In this document: positions 55,635-64,000 of the stretch, piece after piece
Layout of the letters: each line of letters opens with the position of its first letter
Numbering within the stretch: the first letter of the stretch is position 1
Made by a program: the position numbers and the translations under genes
Notes under the pieces: model-generated
Database searches by the model: none
What the model was told of the DNA's origin: nothing
Seen by the model: only the letters and a program-made list of their open reading frames with translations
NCBI GenBank assembly: GCA_022843845.1
Contig: JALHMW010000017.1
Span: forward strand, 32,920-96,919
Reading direction: 5' to 3'
Origin: Archangium sp.
Lineage (GTDB): Bacteria; Myxococcota; Myxococcia; Myxococcales; Myxococcaceae
Length of the DNA stretch: 64,000 bases

Positions 55635-55827
55635 CGATGCTTCGAAAAAACCGTGGCCTGTCGTCGCTGCGCAACCACAAAACGACCAATCAAGGGGTTG
55701 TCCAGCAGGGAAATCGTTCAGAAGGACGGTCGTGTGGTTCGCGAGCTTCAAGCGGACGATGAAACTCCATCATCGCGAGCCAAGCGCGTCATAGAGTCAC
55801 CAGAGCCTTTCTGGGGAGGATGGGAAC

Positions 55828-57930
55828 ATGTCAGAGACTGCGTGGATCGTCGGCGGCGTCGTCGTCGCTGGTTTCGTACTCGTGTTGTTCATCGGCGTGA
55901 TGATCAGCCGGTTCTACCGACAGGTGAGCCAGGGCCAGGTCCTCATCGTCAACACCATGGGCAAGGAGCCCAAGGTCGCCTTCACTGGCTCCGTGGTGCT
56001 GCCGATCATCAACCGTGCCGAGGTGATGGATATCTCGCTGAAGACGATCGAGATCGATCGCCGCGGCAAGGAAGGCCTGATCTGCGCCGACAACATTCGC
56101 GCCGACATCAAGGTCAGCTTCTTCGTCCGCGTGAACAAGACCGTCGAAGACGTGCTCAAGGTCGCCCAGTCGGTCGGCTGCGCCCGCGCGTCTGAGGAGC
56201 GCACCCTGCAGGAGCTCTTCGAGGCCAAGTTCTCGGAGGCCCTCAAGACCGTCGGCAAGCGCCTCAACTTCGAAGACCTCTACAAGGAGCGCGAGGCCTT
56301 CAAGGACCAGATCGTCCAGGTCATCGGCAAGGATCTCAACGGCTACAACCTCGAAGACGTCGCCATCGACTTCCTCGAGCAGACGCCGCTCGAGCTGCTC
56401 GACAAGGAGAACATCCTCGACGCCGCCGGCATCCGGAAGATCACCGAGCTGACGACGATTCAGAACGTGCTCACCAACGACTTCCGCCAGACCGAGCGCA
56501 AGCAGATCACCAAGCAGAACGTCGAGGCCGACGAGGCCGTCTTCGCGCTCGAGCGCCAGCGCGCCGAGGCCGCCGCCAAGCAGAAGCGTGAGATCGAGAC
56601 GATCCAGGCGCACGAGATCGCCGAGACCCAGAAGGTGCAGCAGGAAGAGCGCACCAAGTCAGAGAACGCCCGCATCACCGCGGAAGAGACGATCCTCATC
56701 AACGAGCAGAACAAGTCTCGTCAGGTCGAGGTCGCCGAGAAGAACCGCGAGCGCGTCGTCGGCATCGAGACCGAGCGCGTGAAGAAGGACCGCGATCTCG
56801 AGGCCATCATGCGCGAGCGTGAGGTCGAGCTGCAGCGCATCAGCAAGGAGAAGGCGCTCGAGATCGAGCGCAAGGCCATCGCCGACGTCGTCTCGACGCG
56901 CATCTCGGTCGAGAAGAAGGTCGCGACCGAAGAAGAGGCCATCAAGCAGCTGCGCAAGGTCGCCGAGGCCACGCGCAACAAGGAAGCCATCATCATCGAG
57001 GCCGAGGGCCGCGCGCAGGAGAACGTCGTCGCTCAGGTGAAGGCTGCCGAGGCGAGCGAAGAGGTGGCCAAGCACACCGCGAAGACCCGGCTCATCATGG
57101 CCGAGGCCGACCTCGAGGCCGCCGACAAGGACGCGCGCGCCAAGATGCGCCTCGCCGAAGGCACCCAGGCCGAGTCGGCCGCCGATGGGCTCGCGAAGGC
57201 TCGCGTGCTCGAAGCCCAGGCCGTTGCGGAAGAGAAGCGCGGCCTGGCGGTGGTGCGCGTGCGTGAAGCCGAAGCCGCGGCGATCGAGAAGCAGGGCGCC
57301 GCCAACGCCAACGCGCTGCGGGCCAAGATGACGGCCGAAGCGGAAGGCGACGAGAAGAAGGGCATGGCGCGTATCACCGTGGAGCAGGGTGAAGCCGACG
57401 TGATTCAGCGGCGAGGGCTCGCCGAGGCCGAGTCGGTCAAGGCGAAGGTCCAGGCCGAGGCGCACGGCATTCAGGAGAAGCTGCTCGCCGAAGCGCGCGG
57501 TCTGCACGAGAAGGCTGCGGCCATGAAGCTCCTCGAGGGCGTCACCCGCGAGCACGAAGAGTTCCGCCTGCGGCTCGAGAAGGACAAGTTCGTCGAGGTC
57601 GAGGCGCTGCACGTCAAGCGCGACATCGCCGCCAGCCAGGCGCAGGTGCTCTCGCAGGCGATGGGCAACGCGAAGATCAGCATCGTCGGTGGCGACGGCG
57701 CCTTCTTCGACCAGTTCGTCAAGGCGGTCTCACTGGGCCAGTCGGTCGATGGCGCGGTGGACAACTCCGAGCAGCTCAAGGTGCTCTTCAAGGAGTACCT
57801 CGAGGGCGGCCGCTCGTTGCCCGACGACCTGAAGGCGGTCCTCGCGAAGCCGGGTGCCGCCTCGGAGGTGCAGAACCTCGCCTCGGCCGCGCTGATGAGC
57901 CGGCTGGTGCGCGACGACTCGTCGAAGTGA
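55828..57930 (+). CDS. flotillin (SPFH/band 7 protein, YqiK-like)
   Basis: 700 residues with GGGGAGGATGGGAAC before the ATG. One membrane helix (about 4-26), then the SPFH/band 7 domain (about 28-200; YRQVSQGQVLIVNTMG, VVLPIINRAEVMDISL). Residues about 215-600 are a long coiled coil with Glu-Ala-rich repeats (AEADLEAADKDARAK), typical of flotillins, which oligomerise and scaffold membrane microdomains. The C-terminus (FFDQFVKAVSLGQ) resembles YqiK. It lies between the OB-fold membrane protein and the giant ATPase and should anchor both. Confidence 0.93.
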   Translation: MSETAWIVGGVVVAGFVLVLFIGVMISRFYRQVSQGQVLIVNTMGKEPKVAFTGSVVLPIINRAEVMDISLKTIEIDRRGKEGLICADNIRADIKVSFFVRVNKTVEDVLKVAQSVGCARASEERTLQELFEAKFSEALKTVGKRLNFEDLYKEREAFKDQIVQVIGKDLNGYNLEDVAIDFLEQTPLELLDKENILDAAGIRKITELTTIQNVLTNDFRQTERKQITKQNVEADEAVFALERQRAEAAAKQKREIETIQAHEIAETQKVQQEERTKSENARITAEETILINEQNKSRQVEVAEKNRERVVGIETERVKKDRDLEAIMREREVELQRISKEKALEIERKAIADVVSTRISVEKKVATEEEAIKQLRKVAEATRNKEAIIIEAEGRAQENVVAQVKAAEASEEVAKHTAKTRLIMAEADLEAADKDARAKMRLAEGTQAESAADGLAKARVLEAQAVAEEKRGLAVVRVREAEAAAIEKQGAANANALRAKMTAEAEGDEKKGMARITVEQGEADVIQRRGLAEAESVKAKVQAEAHGIQEKLLAEARGLHEKAAAMKLLEGVTREHEEFRLRLEKDKFVEVEALHVKRDIAASQAQVLSQAMGNAKISIVGGDGAFFDQFVKAVSLGQSVDGAVDNSEQLKVLFKEYLEGGRSLPDDLKAVLAKPGAASEVQNLASAALMSRLVRDDSSK

Positions 57931-57960
57931 TCGCGAACCTGACACGAGGCGCGTGAAAAC

Positions 57961-60900
57961 ATGGCGACTGAAGCCCAGGCGCCTGCCACCGAGTCGACCC
58001 TCGAGGGCGGGAGCTACGAAGTCATCAGAGGGCGGCTGCTCGCCCAGGCGAAGGAGCTCGGCGCGAAGGTCGAGGCGCTCAACGAGCGCCGGCGCGTCGA
58101 GTTCGGTGGCCAGGAGCTCACCGTCATCGGCACGGAGCGGGTGCGCACCGAGAACAACTGCGTGCCGCGCAACATCGTGCCCGTCGGCGGCTCGCTGCTG
58201 CTGGGCTTCAACGTCTTCATGGGCCTCAAGCAGGAGCGGGCCGTCAGCGACGTCTTCTCGCTCCACGCCTTCGCCCGCACGCCGGAAGGGGGCTTCGACT
58301 TCTCGACGCTCCCCAACTCGGCCGCCGGTGGCTTCCTCGAGGACAAGCGCTTCACCAAGGACTTCGAAGAGCTCTTCAAGTTCTACAAGGACGCGCGCCT
58401 CGACCTGCTGACGAAGACCGACGCGCGCCTGCTCGCGGTGTTCCGCACCGGGCAGACCGAGCGCGACGTGAAGGTGCTGCGCTTCTCGGTCGACCCCGCT
58501 GGGCGCGTCGCGTACGTCGACAACCGTGGCGAAGGTGACGTTCACCGCGCGCCCTCGCACGACTTCGCCTGGACCCAGGCGACCCGCGAGAACTTCGTCT
58601 CTGGCCGGCACCCGCACGTCAACGTGCTCGACGAGGTGTTCATCGAGACCGTCGGCGGCGATCTCACGGTGAAGGTCGAGAACAACTCCGAGTCAGGGCA
58701 GGGCATCTACTCCGAGCCCGTCGACGAGCCCACGCAGTCGCTCGACGACGCGGAGTTCCACTACGCGAAGCTCGGCGTGCTGGTGCTGCTCAAGGTGAAG
58801 CCGTTCCGCGAAGAGAAGTACCGGTACCTCGTCTTCAACACGCGAACGAGCACGGTGGCCCGCGTCGACGCCATCGGCGTGTCGTGCGTGCAGTTGCCGG
58901 AGGACCAGGGCGTCATCTTCCCCGGCGGCTACGTGCTGCAGACCGGCGAGGTGAAGGTCTTCGAGTCGGACGTCAGCGGGCTCGAGTTCAAGCGCTCCAT
59001 CAAGTCGCCGAACGGGGAAGACGTGCTGTACGTCTTCTACGATCGCGCCGGCGGCCGCTACGTGCTGCTGCCGTACAACCTCGTGCGCAAGGAGGTCGCC
59101 TCTCCGATTCACTGCCACGGGTATTCGATCTTCGCCGACGGGCAGATGGTGGTGTTCCGCTCGACGTCGAACGAGCCCACGCGCGTGCACCCGATGCAGG
59201 TGTGGCAGACGCCGTTCGTCTCGGCCGAGTTCGCCGCCGCGCTGCCGACGCCGCAGACGGCCCTGGGCAAGCTGGGCAACGCCGAGCTGGTTCGTGGCAT
59301 CTCAGAGGTGCTGACCGTCAAGCGCATGGCGGAGTCCGAGAAGCCCACGCGTCGGAGCTACGAGGGGCTCATCTCGACGTGTCAGCGCATCGTCGACGCC
59401 TTCCACTGGGTCGGTCAGAAGGAGATCGATCTCCTCGGCAAGGTGCAGGAGCTCAAGAAGTCGGCCGAGCTGATCGTCGACGAGTTCGAGAAGGTGCTGT
59501 CGATGCAGAAGCGCGCCAGCGAGGAGCTGGCGAAGGCTGTCGAGAAGCAAGAGACGTTGCTGCGCGGCCTCACGCAGGACGATCTGCGCTCCACCGACTC
59601 GTTGATGACGGCGCTGGCCTCGTTGCGGCAGCAGCGCGGCGTGCTCATCACGCTGAAAGAGATTCGGTACATGGACGCCGCGCGCGTCGATGGTCTCGAG
59701 GCCGAGGTCGTGGCCGCGTTCGAGCAGGTCAGCACGTGGACCGTCGAGTTCCTGCTGACGCCCGCTGCCTTCCAGCCGCTGCACGAGAGCGTCGCGAAGC
59801 TCGACGCCGAGATCGCGAAGGCCACCAAGACGCCAGAGCTCAAAGGGCAGGTCGAAGAGGTCGAGCGCCTGGGGACTGGGCTCACCGTGCTCGGCGAGGT
59901 CGTCGGTGGGCTGTCGTCGGGTGACGCGACCCAGAAGGCGAAGATCCTCGAGGACATCAGCGAGGTCTTCTCGAAGCTCAACCGGGTGCGGGCCACCGTG
60001 CAGGGGCGCCGGAAGGAGCTGCTGGGCCACGAGACGCGCGCCGAGTTCACCTCGCAGTTCAAGCTGTTCGCCCAGAGCATCGACAGCGCGCTCGCCCTGG
60101 CCGACTCGCCAGAGAAGGTCGACGAGCAGCTCGGCAAGCTCTCCGTCCAGCTCGAGGAGCTCGAGAGCCGCTTCTCGGACGTCGACGAGTTCGCCGGAGA
60201 GCTCGCCCAGCGCCGCGAAGAGCTGTTCGACGCGTTCGCCCGCCGCCGCCAGGTGCTGGTCGACGAGCGGCAGCGCAAGGCCGCCAACCTGTTCGGCGCG
60301 GCTGAGCGGGTACTGCAGGGCATCACCCGGCGCGCGGCGAGCTTCACCACGGACGACGAGCTCAACGCCTACTTCGCGTCGGACCCCACCGCGCAGAAGC
60401 TCAAGCAGTTCATCGCGCAGCTCATCGAGCTCAAAGATCCCGTCAAGTCCGACGAGCTCGACTCGCGGCTCAAGACGGCGAAGCAGGAAGCGCTCCGCTC
60501 CCTTCGCGACAAGAAGGATCTCTTCGAGGGCGGCACCGCGGTCGTGCGCTTCGGGCCTCACCGCTTCAACGTCAACACCCAGCCGCTCGAGGCCACCGTC
60601 CTGCCGAAGGACGACGGCCTGTTCCTGCACCTCACCGGCTCGGACTACTTCCAGCGCCTGAACGAGCCAGCCGTCGAGGCCGCAAAGGCGTATTGGGATC
60701 AGACGTTGCCGAGCGAGTCTCCCGACGTCGCCCGCGCCGAGTATCTGGCGTCGTCACTCCTCACCGCGGCGCAGTCAGGCAAAGACGGCCTGTCGTTCGC
60801 GCGGTTTCACGAGCTCATTCGTGAGGGCAAAGGCCTTCAGTCGATCACTCGCGAGGCGGCGCAGGGCCGGTACGACGAGGGCTACGAGCGAGGCGTTCAC

Positions 60901-63549
60901 GACGTCGACGCCGCGCGAATTCTCGAGGCGCTGCTGACGCTGCACGAGTCGGCCGGGCTGCTCCGGTACGACGCGTGGCCACGGGTGCTCGCGACGCTCG
61001 CCTGGGCCGCGCTCGGCGACGACGCGACGCGGAAGGTGATCGTTCGCCGCGCGCAGAGCCTGGGCCGGCTGAAAGCGCAGTACGGGCACGCGGCCGAGTT
61101 CGATCGGCTCGCGGACGATCTGACGGTGCGCATCGGTGCGTGGGCGAAGGTCTCGACGCTCGACGCGTCGGTTGGCGATCTGCTCCTCTCGGGTCGCTAC
61201 CTCGCCGAAGAGCTCGCGAAAGAGACTCAGCGCTTCGTGGTGAGTCGCGACGCCATGTCGCTGCGCGAGGCGCTGCTGTCGTCGATCGAGGTCGCCGGTC
61301 AGCGACGGGCGTTCGAGGAAGATCTGCGCGCCGTCGACGATCCGGCCGAGCGCTTCAAGCTCACCCGCGCGTGGCTCGAGGCCTACGTGGTGAAGGCCGG
61401 CACGGCTGAGGCGATGCGCGGGCCGGTGCTCGAGGCCGCCGGGCTCTTCGCCGTCGAAGAACGGCAGGTGTCTCGTGAGGTGTCGTCGGCGCTGTTGTCG
61501 ACCGAGCTGACGGGGCTCTTGAGTAACCACCCTCGCGTGCAGGGTCAGAAGCTGTCGCTGCGGCTCGACGAGTTCGAGCGCCGCCTGGCCCGCTTCGTCG
61601 AGGAGCGTCTGCCGGCGTACCAGGCGTTCCGCGCGAAGGTGCGTGAGGTCATCGAGCACGAGCGCAAGCGGCTGCGCATCGACGAGCTGCGGCCCAAGGT
61701 GCTCTCGAGCTTCGTTCGTAACCGGCTCATCGACGAGGTGTACCTGCCGCTCATCGGCGCCAACCTCGCCAAGCAGCTCGGCACCGCAGGCGAGAACAAG
61801 CGCACCGACCGAAACGGCCTGCTGCTCCTCGTTTCTCCGCCCGGCTACGGCAAGACGACGCTGATGGAGTACGTCGCCAGCCGGCTCGGGCTCACCTTCG
61901 TGAAGGTGAACGGCCCCGCGCTGGGCCACGAGGTGGTGAGCGTCGACCCGGCTGACGCGCCGAACAGCACGGCGAAGCTCGAGGTCGAGCGAATGAACTT
62001 CTCATTCGAGCTCGGCAACAACGTGATGCTGTACCTCGACGACATTCAGCACACGAACCCCGAGCTGCTGCAGAAGTTCATCTCGTTGTGCGACGCGCAG
62101 CGGAAGATCGAGGGCGTGTGGAACGGCGTCACGCGCACGTACGATCTTCGCGGCAAGCGCTTCTGCGTGGTGATGGCCGGCAACCCGTACACGGAGTCGG
62201 GTGAGGTCTTCAAGATCCCCGACATGCTCGCGAACCGCGCGGACACGTACAACCTCGGCGACATCCTCTCGGGGAAAGACGATCTCTTCGCGCTCAGCTA
62301 CCTCGAGAACGCGCTGACGGCGAACACCGTCACCGCGCCGCTGACCACCCGTCCGCCGGCCGACATTCCGCGGCTGCTCAAGATGGCGCAGGGCCAATCG
62401 GTCGCCACCACCGAGCTCGAGCACGGCTACTCGGGCGCCGAGCTCAACGAGATCATCGAGGTGCTCAAGCGGCTGTTCTTCGCGCAGCGCGTGCTGCTCC
62501 GCGTGAACCAGCAGTACATCGCCTCGGCGTCGCAAGACGATCGGTTCCGCACCGAGCCACCGTTCAAGTTGCAGGGCAGCTATCGCAACATGAACAAGCT
62601 GGCCGAGAAGATCGTGGCGGTGATGACCGACCCCGAGCTCGAGACGCTGATCGACTCCCACTACGCCGGCGAGTCGCAGACGCTCACCACGTCGGCAGAG
62701 CAGAACCTGCTCAAGCTCGCCGAGCTGCGTGGGCGCCAGACAGCCGATCAGAAGGCCCGGTGGGACGAGATCAAGCGTGGCTTCAAGCGCGTGCAGACCC
62801 AGGGCGGAAAAGACGACGATCCCGTCGTCCGGGTGACAGGCACGCTGGCGGCGCTCGGTGAGGAGCTGTCTCGTATTCGTGAGGCGGCTGCAGAGGTCGC
62901 GCGACGGCCTGCAGAAGCACCACTCGCACCGCACCTCGAAGCGTTGTCGAAGACGATCGCAGCAACGGCCAACAAGCCGAGGCAGAGCGATCTGGGGCCC
63001 AAGCTCGACGCGCTCCGTGAGGCCGTGTTGTCGGCGGGTGAGGCGATGAAGAGCACGCCGCCCGTCGATCTGCGGCCCGTGCTCAAGACGCTCGCCGAGG
63101 CGAACTCGAGGCCGCCCATCGACTTGTCGCCGGCGCTCAAGCAGCTCGCGCAGGTCGCCGAGGCGATGGCGCAACGTGCGCAGGCCCAGCAGATCGATCT
63201 CACGCCCGTGCTGAACCAGCTGACCGAGGTGACGAAGCTGGTGCTCGAGCGGCCGGCGGCAGCTCCGCAGAAGGATCTCGGCCCGCTCCTCGAGAAGCTC
63301 GCCGCGCAGCAGAGCGCCGCGCCGGCCCGTCCCGCGAAAGACGCGCCAGCCTCCGACGAGGTGCGCCGACAGCTCTCGACGCTCTCCGACACCCTCTCGC
63401 CCATCGCGGCCGCTGCGCGGAGCGTGCTGCAGGTCGACTCCGACGGCGCGATGAAGGCCGTGGTGGTGTGGCAGCAGGTGAACGAGGCGATTCAGCTCGT
63501 GCGCGCCCTCGAGGAACGGCTCAGCGGAAGGCCCCGTCGCAAGCAGTGA
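57961..63549 (+). CDS. giant flotillin-associated AAA-type ATPase ('DNA repair ATPase' family)
   Basis: 1862 residues. The N-terminal 450 residues are beta-rich and unnamed (NNCVPRNIVPVGGSLLLGFN). About 450-800 are helical/coiled-coil. The ATPase lies near 1280-1480: Walker A LLLLVSPPGYGKTTLMEYVA (Lys near 1292), Walker B NNVMLYLDDIQHTNPELLQ with Asp-Asp instead of Asp-Glu (near 1356), sensor CVVMAGNPYTESG (near 1400) and LANRADTYNLGD. The C-terminal 300 residues carry five D-L-x-P-x-L-x-x-L repeats. I recall databases calling this family 'DNA repair ATPase', but no DNA-binding motif is visible and that name is weakly founded. It starts 30 bases after the flotillin gene. Confidence 0.85.
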   Translation: MATEAQAPATESTLEGGSYEVIRGRLLAQAKELGAKVEALNERRRVEFGGQELTVIGTERVRTENNCVPRNIVPVGGSLLLGFNVFMGLKQERAVSDVFSLHAFARTPEGGFDFSTLPNSAAGGFLEDKRFTKDFEELFKFYKDARLDLLTKTDARLLAVFRTGQTERDVKVLRFSVDPAGRVAYVDNRGEGDVHRAPSHDFAWTQATRENFVSGRHPHVNVLDEVFIETVGGDLTVKVENNSESGQGIYSEPVDEPTQSLDDAEFHYAKLGVLVLLKVKPFREEKYRYLVFNTRTSTVARVDAIGVSCVQLPEDQGVIFPGGYVLQTGEVKVFESDVSGLEFKRSIKSPNGEDVLYVFYDRAGGRYVLLPYNLVRKEVASPIHCHGYSIFADGQMVVFRSTSNEPTRVHPMQVWQTPFVSAEFAAALPTPQTALGKLGNAELVRGISEVLTVKRMAESEKPTRRSYEGLISTCQRIVDAFHWVGQKEIDLLGKVQELKKSAELIVDEFEKVLSMQKRASEELAKAVEKQETLLRGLTQDDLRSTDSLMTALASLRQQRGVLITLKEIRYMDAARVDGLEAEVVAAFEQVSTWTVEFLLTPAAFQPLHESVAKLDAEIAKATKTPELKGQVEEVERLGTGLTVLGEVVGGLSSGDATQKAKILEDISEVFSKLNRVRATVQGRRKELLGHETRAEFTSQFKLFAQSIDSALALADSPEKVDEQLGKLSVQLEELESRFSDVDEFAGELAQRREELFDAFARRRQVLVDERQRKAANLFGAAERVLQGITRRAASFTTDDELNAYFASDPTAQKLKQFIAQLIELKDPVKSDELDSRLKTAKQEALRSLRDKKDLFEGGTAVVRFGPHRFNVNTQPLEATVLPKDDGLFLHLTGSDYFQRLNEPAVEAAKAYWDQTLPSESPDVARAEYLASSLLTAAQSGKDGLSFARFHELIREGKGLQSITREAAQGRYDEGYERGVHDVDAARILEALLTLHESAGLLRYDAWPRVLATLAWAALGDDATRKVIVRRAQSLGRLKAQYGHAAEFDRLADDLTVRIGAWAKVSTLDASVGDLLLSGRYLAEELAKETQRFVVSRDAMSLREALLSSIEVAGQRRAFEEDLRAVDDPAERFKLTRAWLEAYVVKAGTAEAMRGPVLEAAGLFAVEERQVSREVSSALLSTELTGLLSNHPRVQGQKLSLRLDEFERRLARFVEERLPAYQAFRAKVREVIEHERKRLRIDELRPKVLSSFVRNRLIDEVYLPLIGANLAKQLGTAGENKRTDRNGLLLLVSPPGYGKTTLMEYVASRLGLTFVKVNGPALGHEVVSVDPADAPNSTAKLEVERMNFSFELGNNVMLYLDDIQHTNPELLQKFISLCDAQRKIEGVWNGVTRTYDLRGKRFCVVMAGNPYTESGEVFKIPDMLANRADTYNLGDILSGKDDLFALSYLENALTANTVTAPLTTRPPADIPRLLKMAQGQSVATTELEHGYSGAELNEIIEVLKRLFFAQRVLLRVNQQYIASASQDDRFRTEPPFKLQGSYRNMNKLAEKIVAVMTDPELETLIDSHYAGESQTLTTSAEQNLLKLAELRGRQTADQKARWDEIKRGFKRVQTQGGKDDDPVVRVTGTLAALGEELSRIREAAAEVARRPAEAPLAPHLEALSKTIAATANKPRQSDLGPKLDALREAVLSAGEAMKSTPPVDLRPVLKTLAEANSRPPIDLSPALKQLAQVAEAMAQRAQAQQIDLTPVLNQLTEVTKLVLERPAAAPQKDLGPLLEKLAAQQSAAPARPAKDAPASDEVRRQLSTLSDTLSPIAAAARSVLQVDSDGAMKAVVVWQQVNEAIQLVRALEERLSGRPRRKQ

Positions 63550-63662
63550 CGGGCGTCACCTCGCGTTTGAACTGGTTGAGCTGGTTCTCGAGCGCCGGCT
63601 GCCATTCGCGTCACCGCCCTTTTCGAGGCGGCCGGTGAAGTCCACCTGCACTCTCCACCCCT

Positions 63663-64000
63663 CTAGCGCCCGCGGCGTTTGCGGCGAAGCGCGGCAAGGA
63701 GTCCGAGCAGCGCCAGAGGAACCGAGGCGTCGACTGATGTGCAGCCACAGCCAGAGCCTGGCGGATTCGTCGTGCCGCCACCGCCTCCGGCCGCGCCACC
63801 GCCGAGCAAGCTGCCACCGCCCATGCCGCCAGCCATTCCGCCCGCGTCGCCACCGCCCCCAGAACCGCCGCCCATTGAGCCACCTGCCGAGCCGCCAGCC
63901 GCCGAGCCGCCACCTGCCGAGCCGCCAGCCGCCGAGCCGCCACCCGCCGAGCCTCCACCCGCCGAGCCTCCACCCGCCGAGCCTCCACCCGCGCCTCCGG
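63663..64000 (-). CDS. Gly/Ser/Ala-rich protein with MYXO-CTERM sorting tail, N-terminus outside window
   Basis: About 111 residues are visible; the frame is open to the right edge. The visible part begins with about 40 residues of repeated GGSAGGG-type units, continues as Gly/Met-rich sequence (MAGGMGGGSLLGGG), and ends with GCGCTSVDASVPLALLGLLAALRRKRRGR-type tail: Cys motif GCGC, a hydrophobic helix and a cluster of Arg/Lys. That is the tripartite MYXO-CTERM sorting signal, which in Myxococcota is linked to cell-surface anchoring after Cys processing. What the N-terminal part does is unknown. Confidence 0.8.
   Translation of the reverse strand, partial: GGAGGGSAGGGSAGGGSAGGGSAAGGSAGGGSAAGGSAGGSMGGGSGGGGDAGGMAGGMGGGSLLGGGAAGGGGGTTNPPGSGCGCTSVDASVPLALLGLLAALRRKRRGR
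63880..63992. repeat. short tandem repeat encoding Gly-Ser-Ala linker
   Basis: Plus strand shows repeated gccgagc(c/t)(g/t)ccacc-type units of 12-15 bases that run to the window edge. On the minus strand they encode (G-G-G-S-A)n of the MYXO-CTERM protein. They are coding low-complexity repeats. Confidence 0.75.

Noticed and set aside
55635..55827. Possible small gene between the OB-fold protein and flotillin
   Set aside because: Short frames here lack a ribosome-binding site and recognisable sequence; I see only the flotillin leader.
63880..64000. Repeats at the right edge considered as a CRISPR array or mobile-element end
   Set aside because: No unique spacers; they are in-frame Gly-Ser-Ala codons of the MYXO-CTERM protein.

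Overview
The window is about 68-70% GC and comes from a member of the Myxococcota. The evidence is a truncated MYXO-CTERM-type sorting tail at the right edge, two proteins with the myxobacterial TIGR02996 'repeat-companion' domain, many lipoproteins with Asp-Ala-Gly-rich linkers, a fused MalE-MalF transporter and an NtrC-type sigma54 two-component operon. No insertion sequence, phage, integron or CRISPR array is visible. It reads as ordinary, densely packed chromosome; most neighbouring genes overlap by 4 bases (ATGA or GTGA).

Layout. 1-369: tail of an RND/MMPL transporter. 438-7265 (minus): four secreted lipoprotein or membrane-anchored genes, probably one operon, including a HEAT-repeat protein whose layout recalls large lipid-transfer proteins. 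7362-7643 (minus): a complete tRNA-Val/tRNA-Asp unit with promoter and terminator. 7684-16160 (minus): SbtA bicarbonate transporter with its PII-like partner SbtB, a seven-module lipoprotein, a lipase-like lipoprotein and a TIGR02996 protein. 16161-16500 is the one intergenic stretch over 300 bases; it is rich in hairpins and holds a 27-base near-copy of the universally conserved helix 69-71 segment of 23S rRNA.

17353-33695 is mainly a starch/maltodextrin locus. A minus-strand operon encodes a LysR regulator, MalK, fused MalE-MalF and MalG. Plus-strand genes encode a lipoprotein debranching enzyme, a PilZ protein, a LamB-like porin and a secreted alpha-amylase with a starch-binding tail that is split by a frameshift. 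Inside this locus (22422-25464) is a four-gene cassette: a Cys-repeat heme-motif lipoprotein, a DUF692/MNIO oxidase, its DUF2063-like partner and a second heme-motif lipoprotein. This is the best candidate for an undescribed modification system.

33805-37951: fatty-acid beta-oxidation (fadI, fadJ) plus a methyltransferase. 38019-40565: a large calcium-repeat/VWA-like lipoprotein. 40588-42193: a YdjC deacetylase and a lipid-linked glycosyltransferase. 42298-46469: signalling genes, namely a diguanylate cyclase with a degenerate receiver and a receiver-PAS-kinase/NtrC pair behind a near-consensus sigma54 promoter. 46477-54725: metabolism and repair (sphingosine-phosphate-lyase-like enzyme, FGGY kinase, SDR, RarA, GuaB1, a beta-keto acid cleavage enzyme and a DUF309/zinc-ribbon fusion). 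54831-63549: a membrane OB-fold protein, a flotillin and a 1862-residue AAA-type ATPase, likely one functional unit. 63663-64000: C-terminus of a Gly/Ser-rich MYXO-CTERM protein.

All family names rest on motifs recognised by eye. No database search was run.
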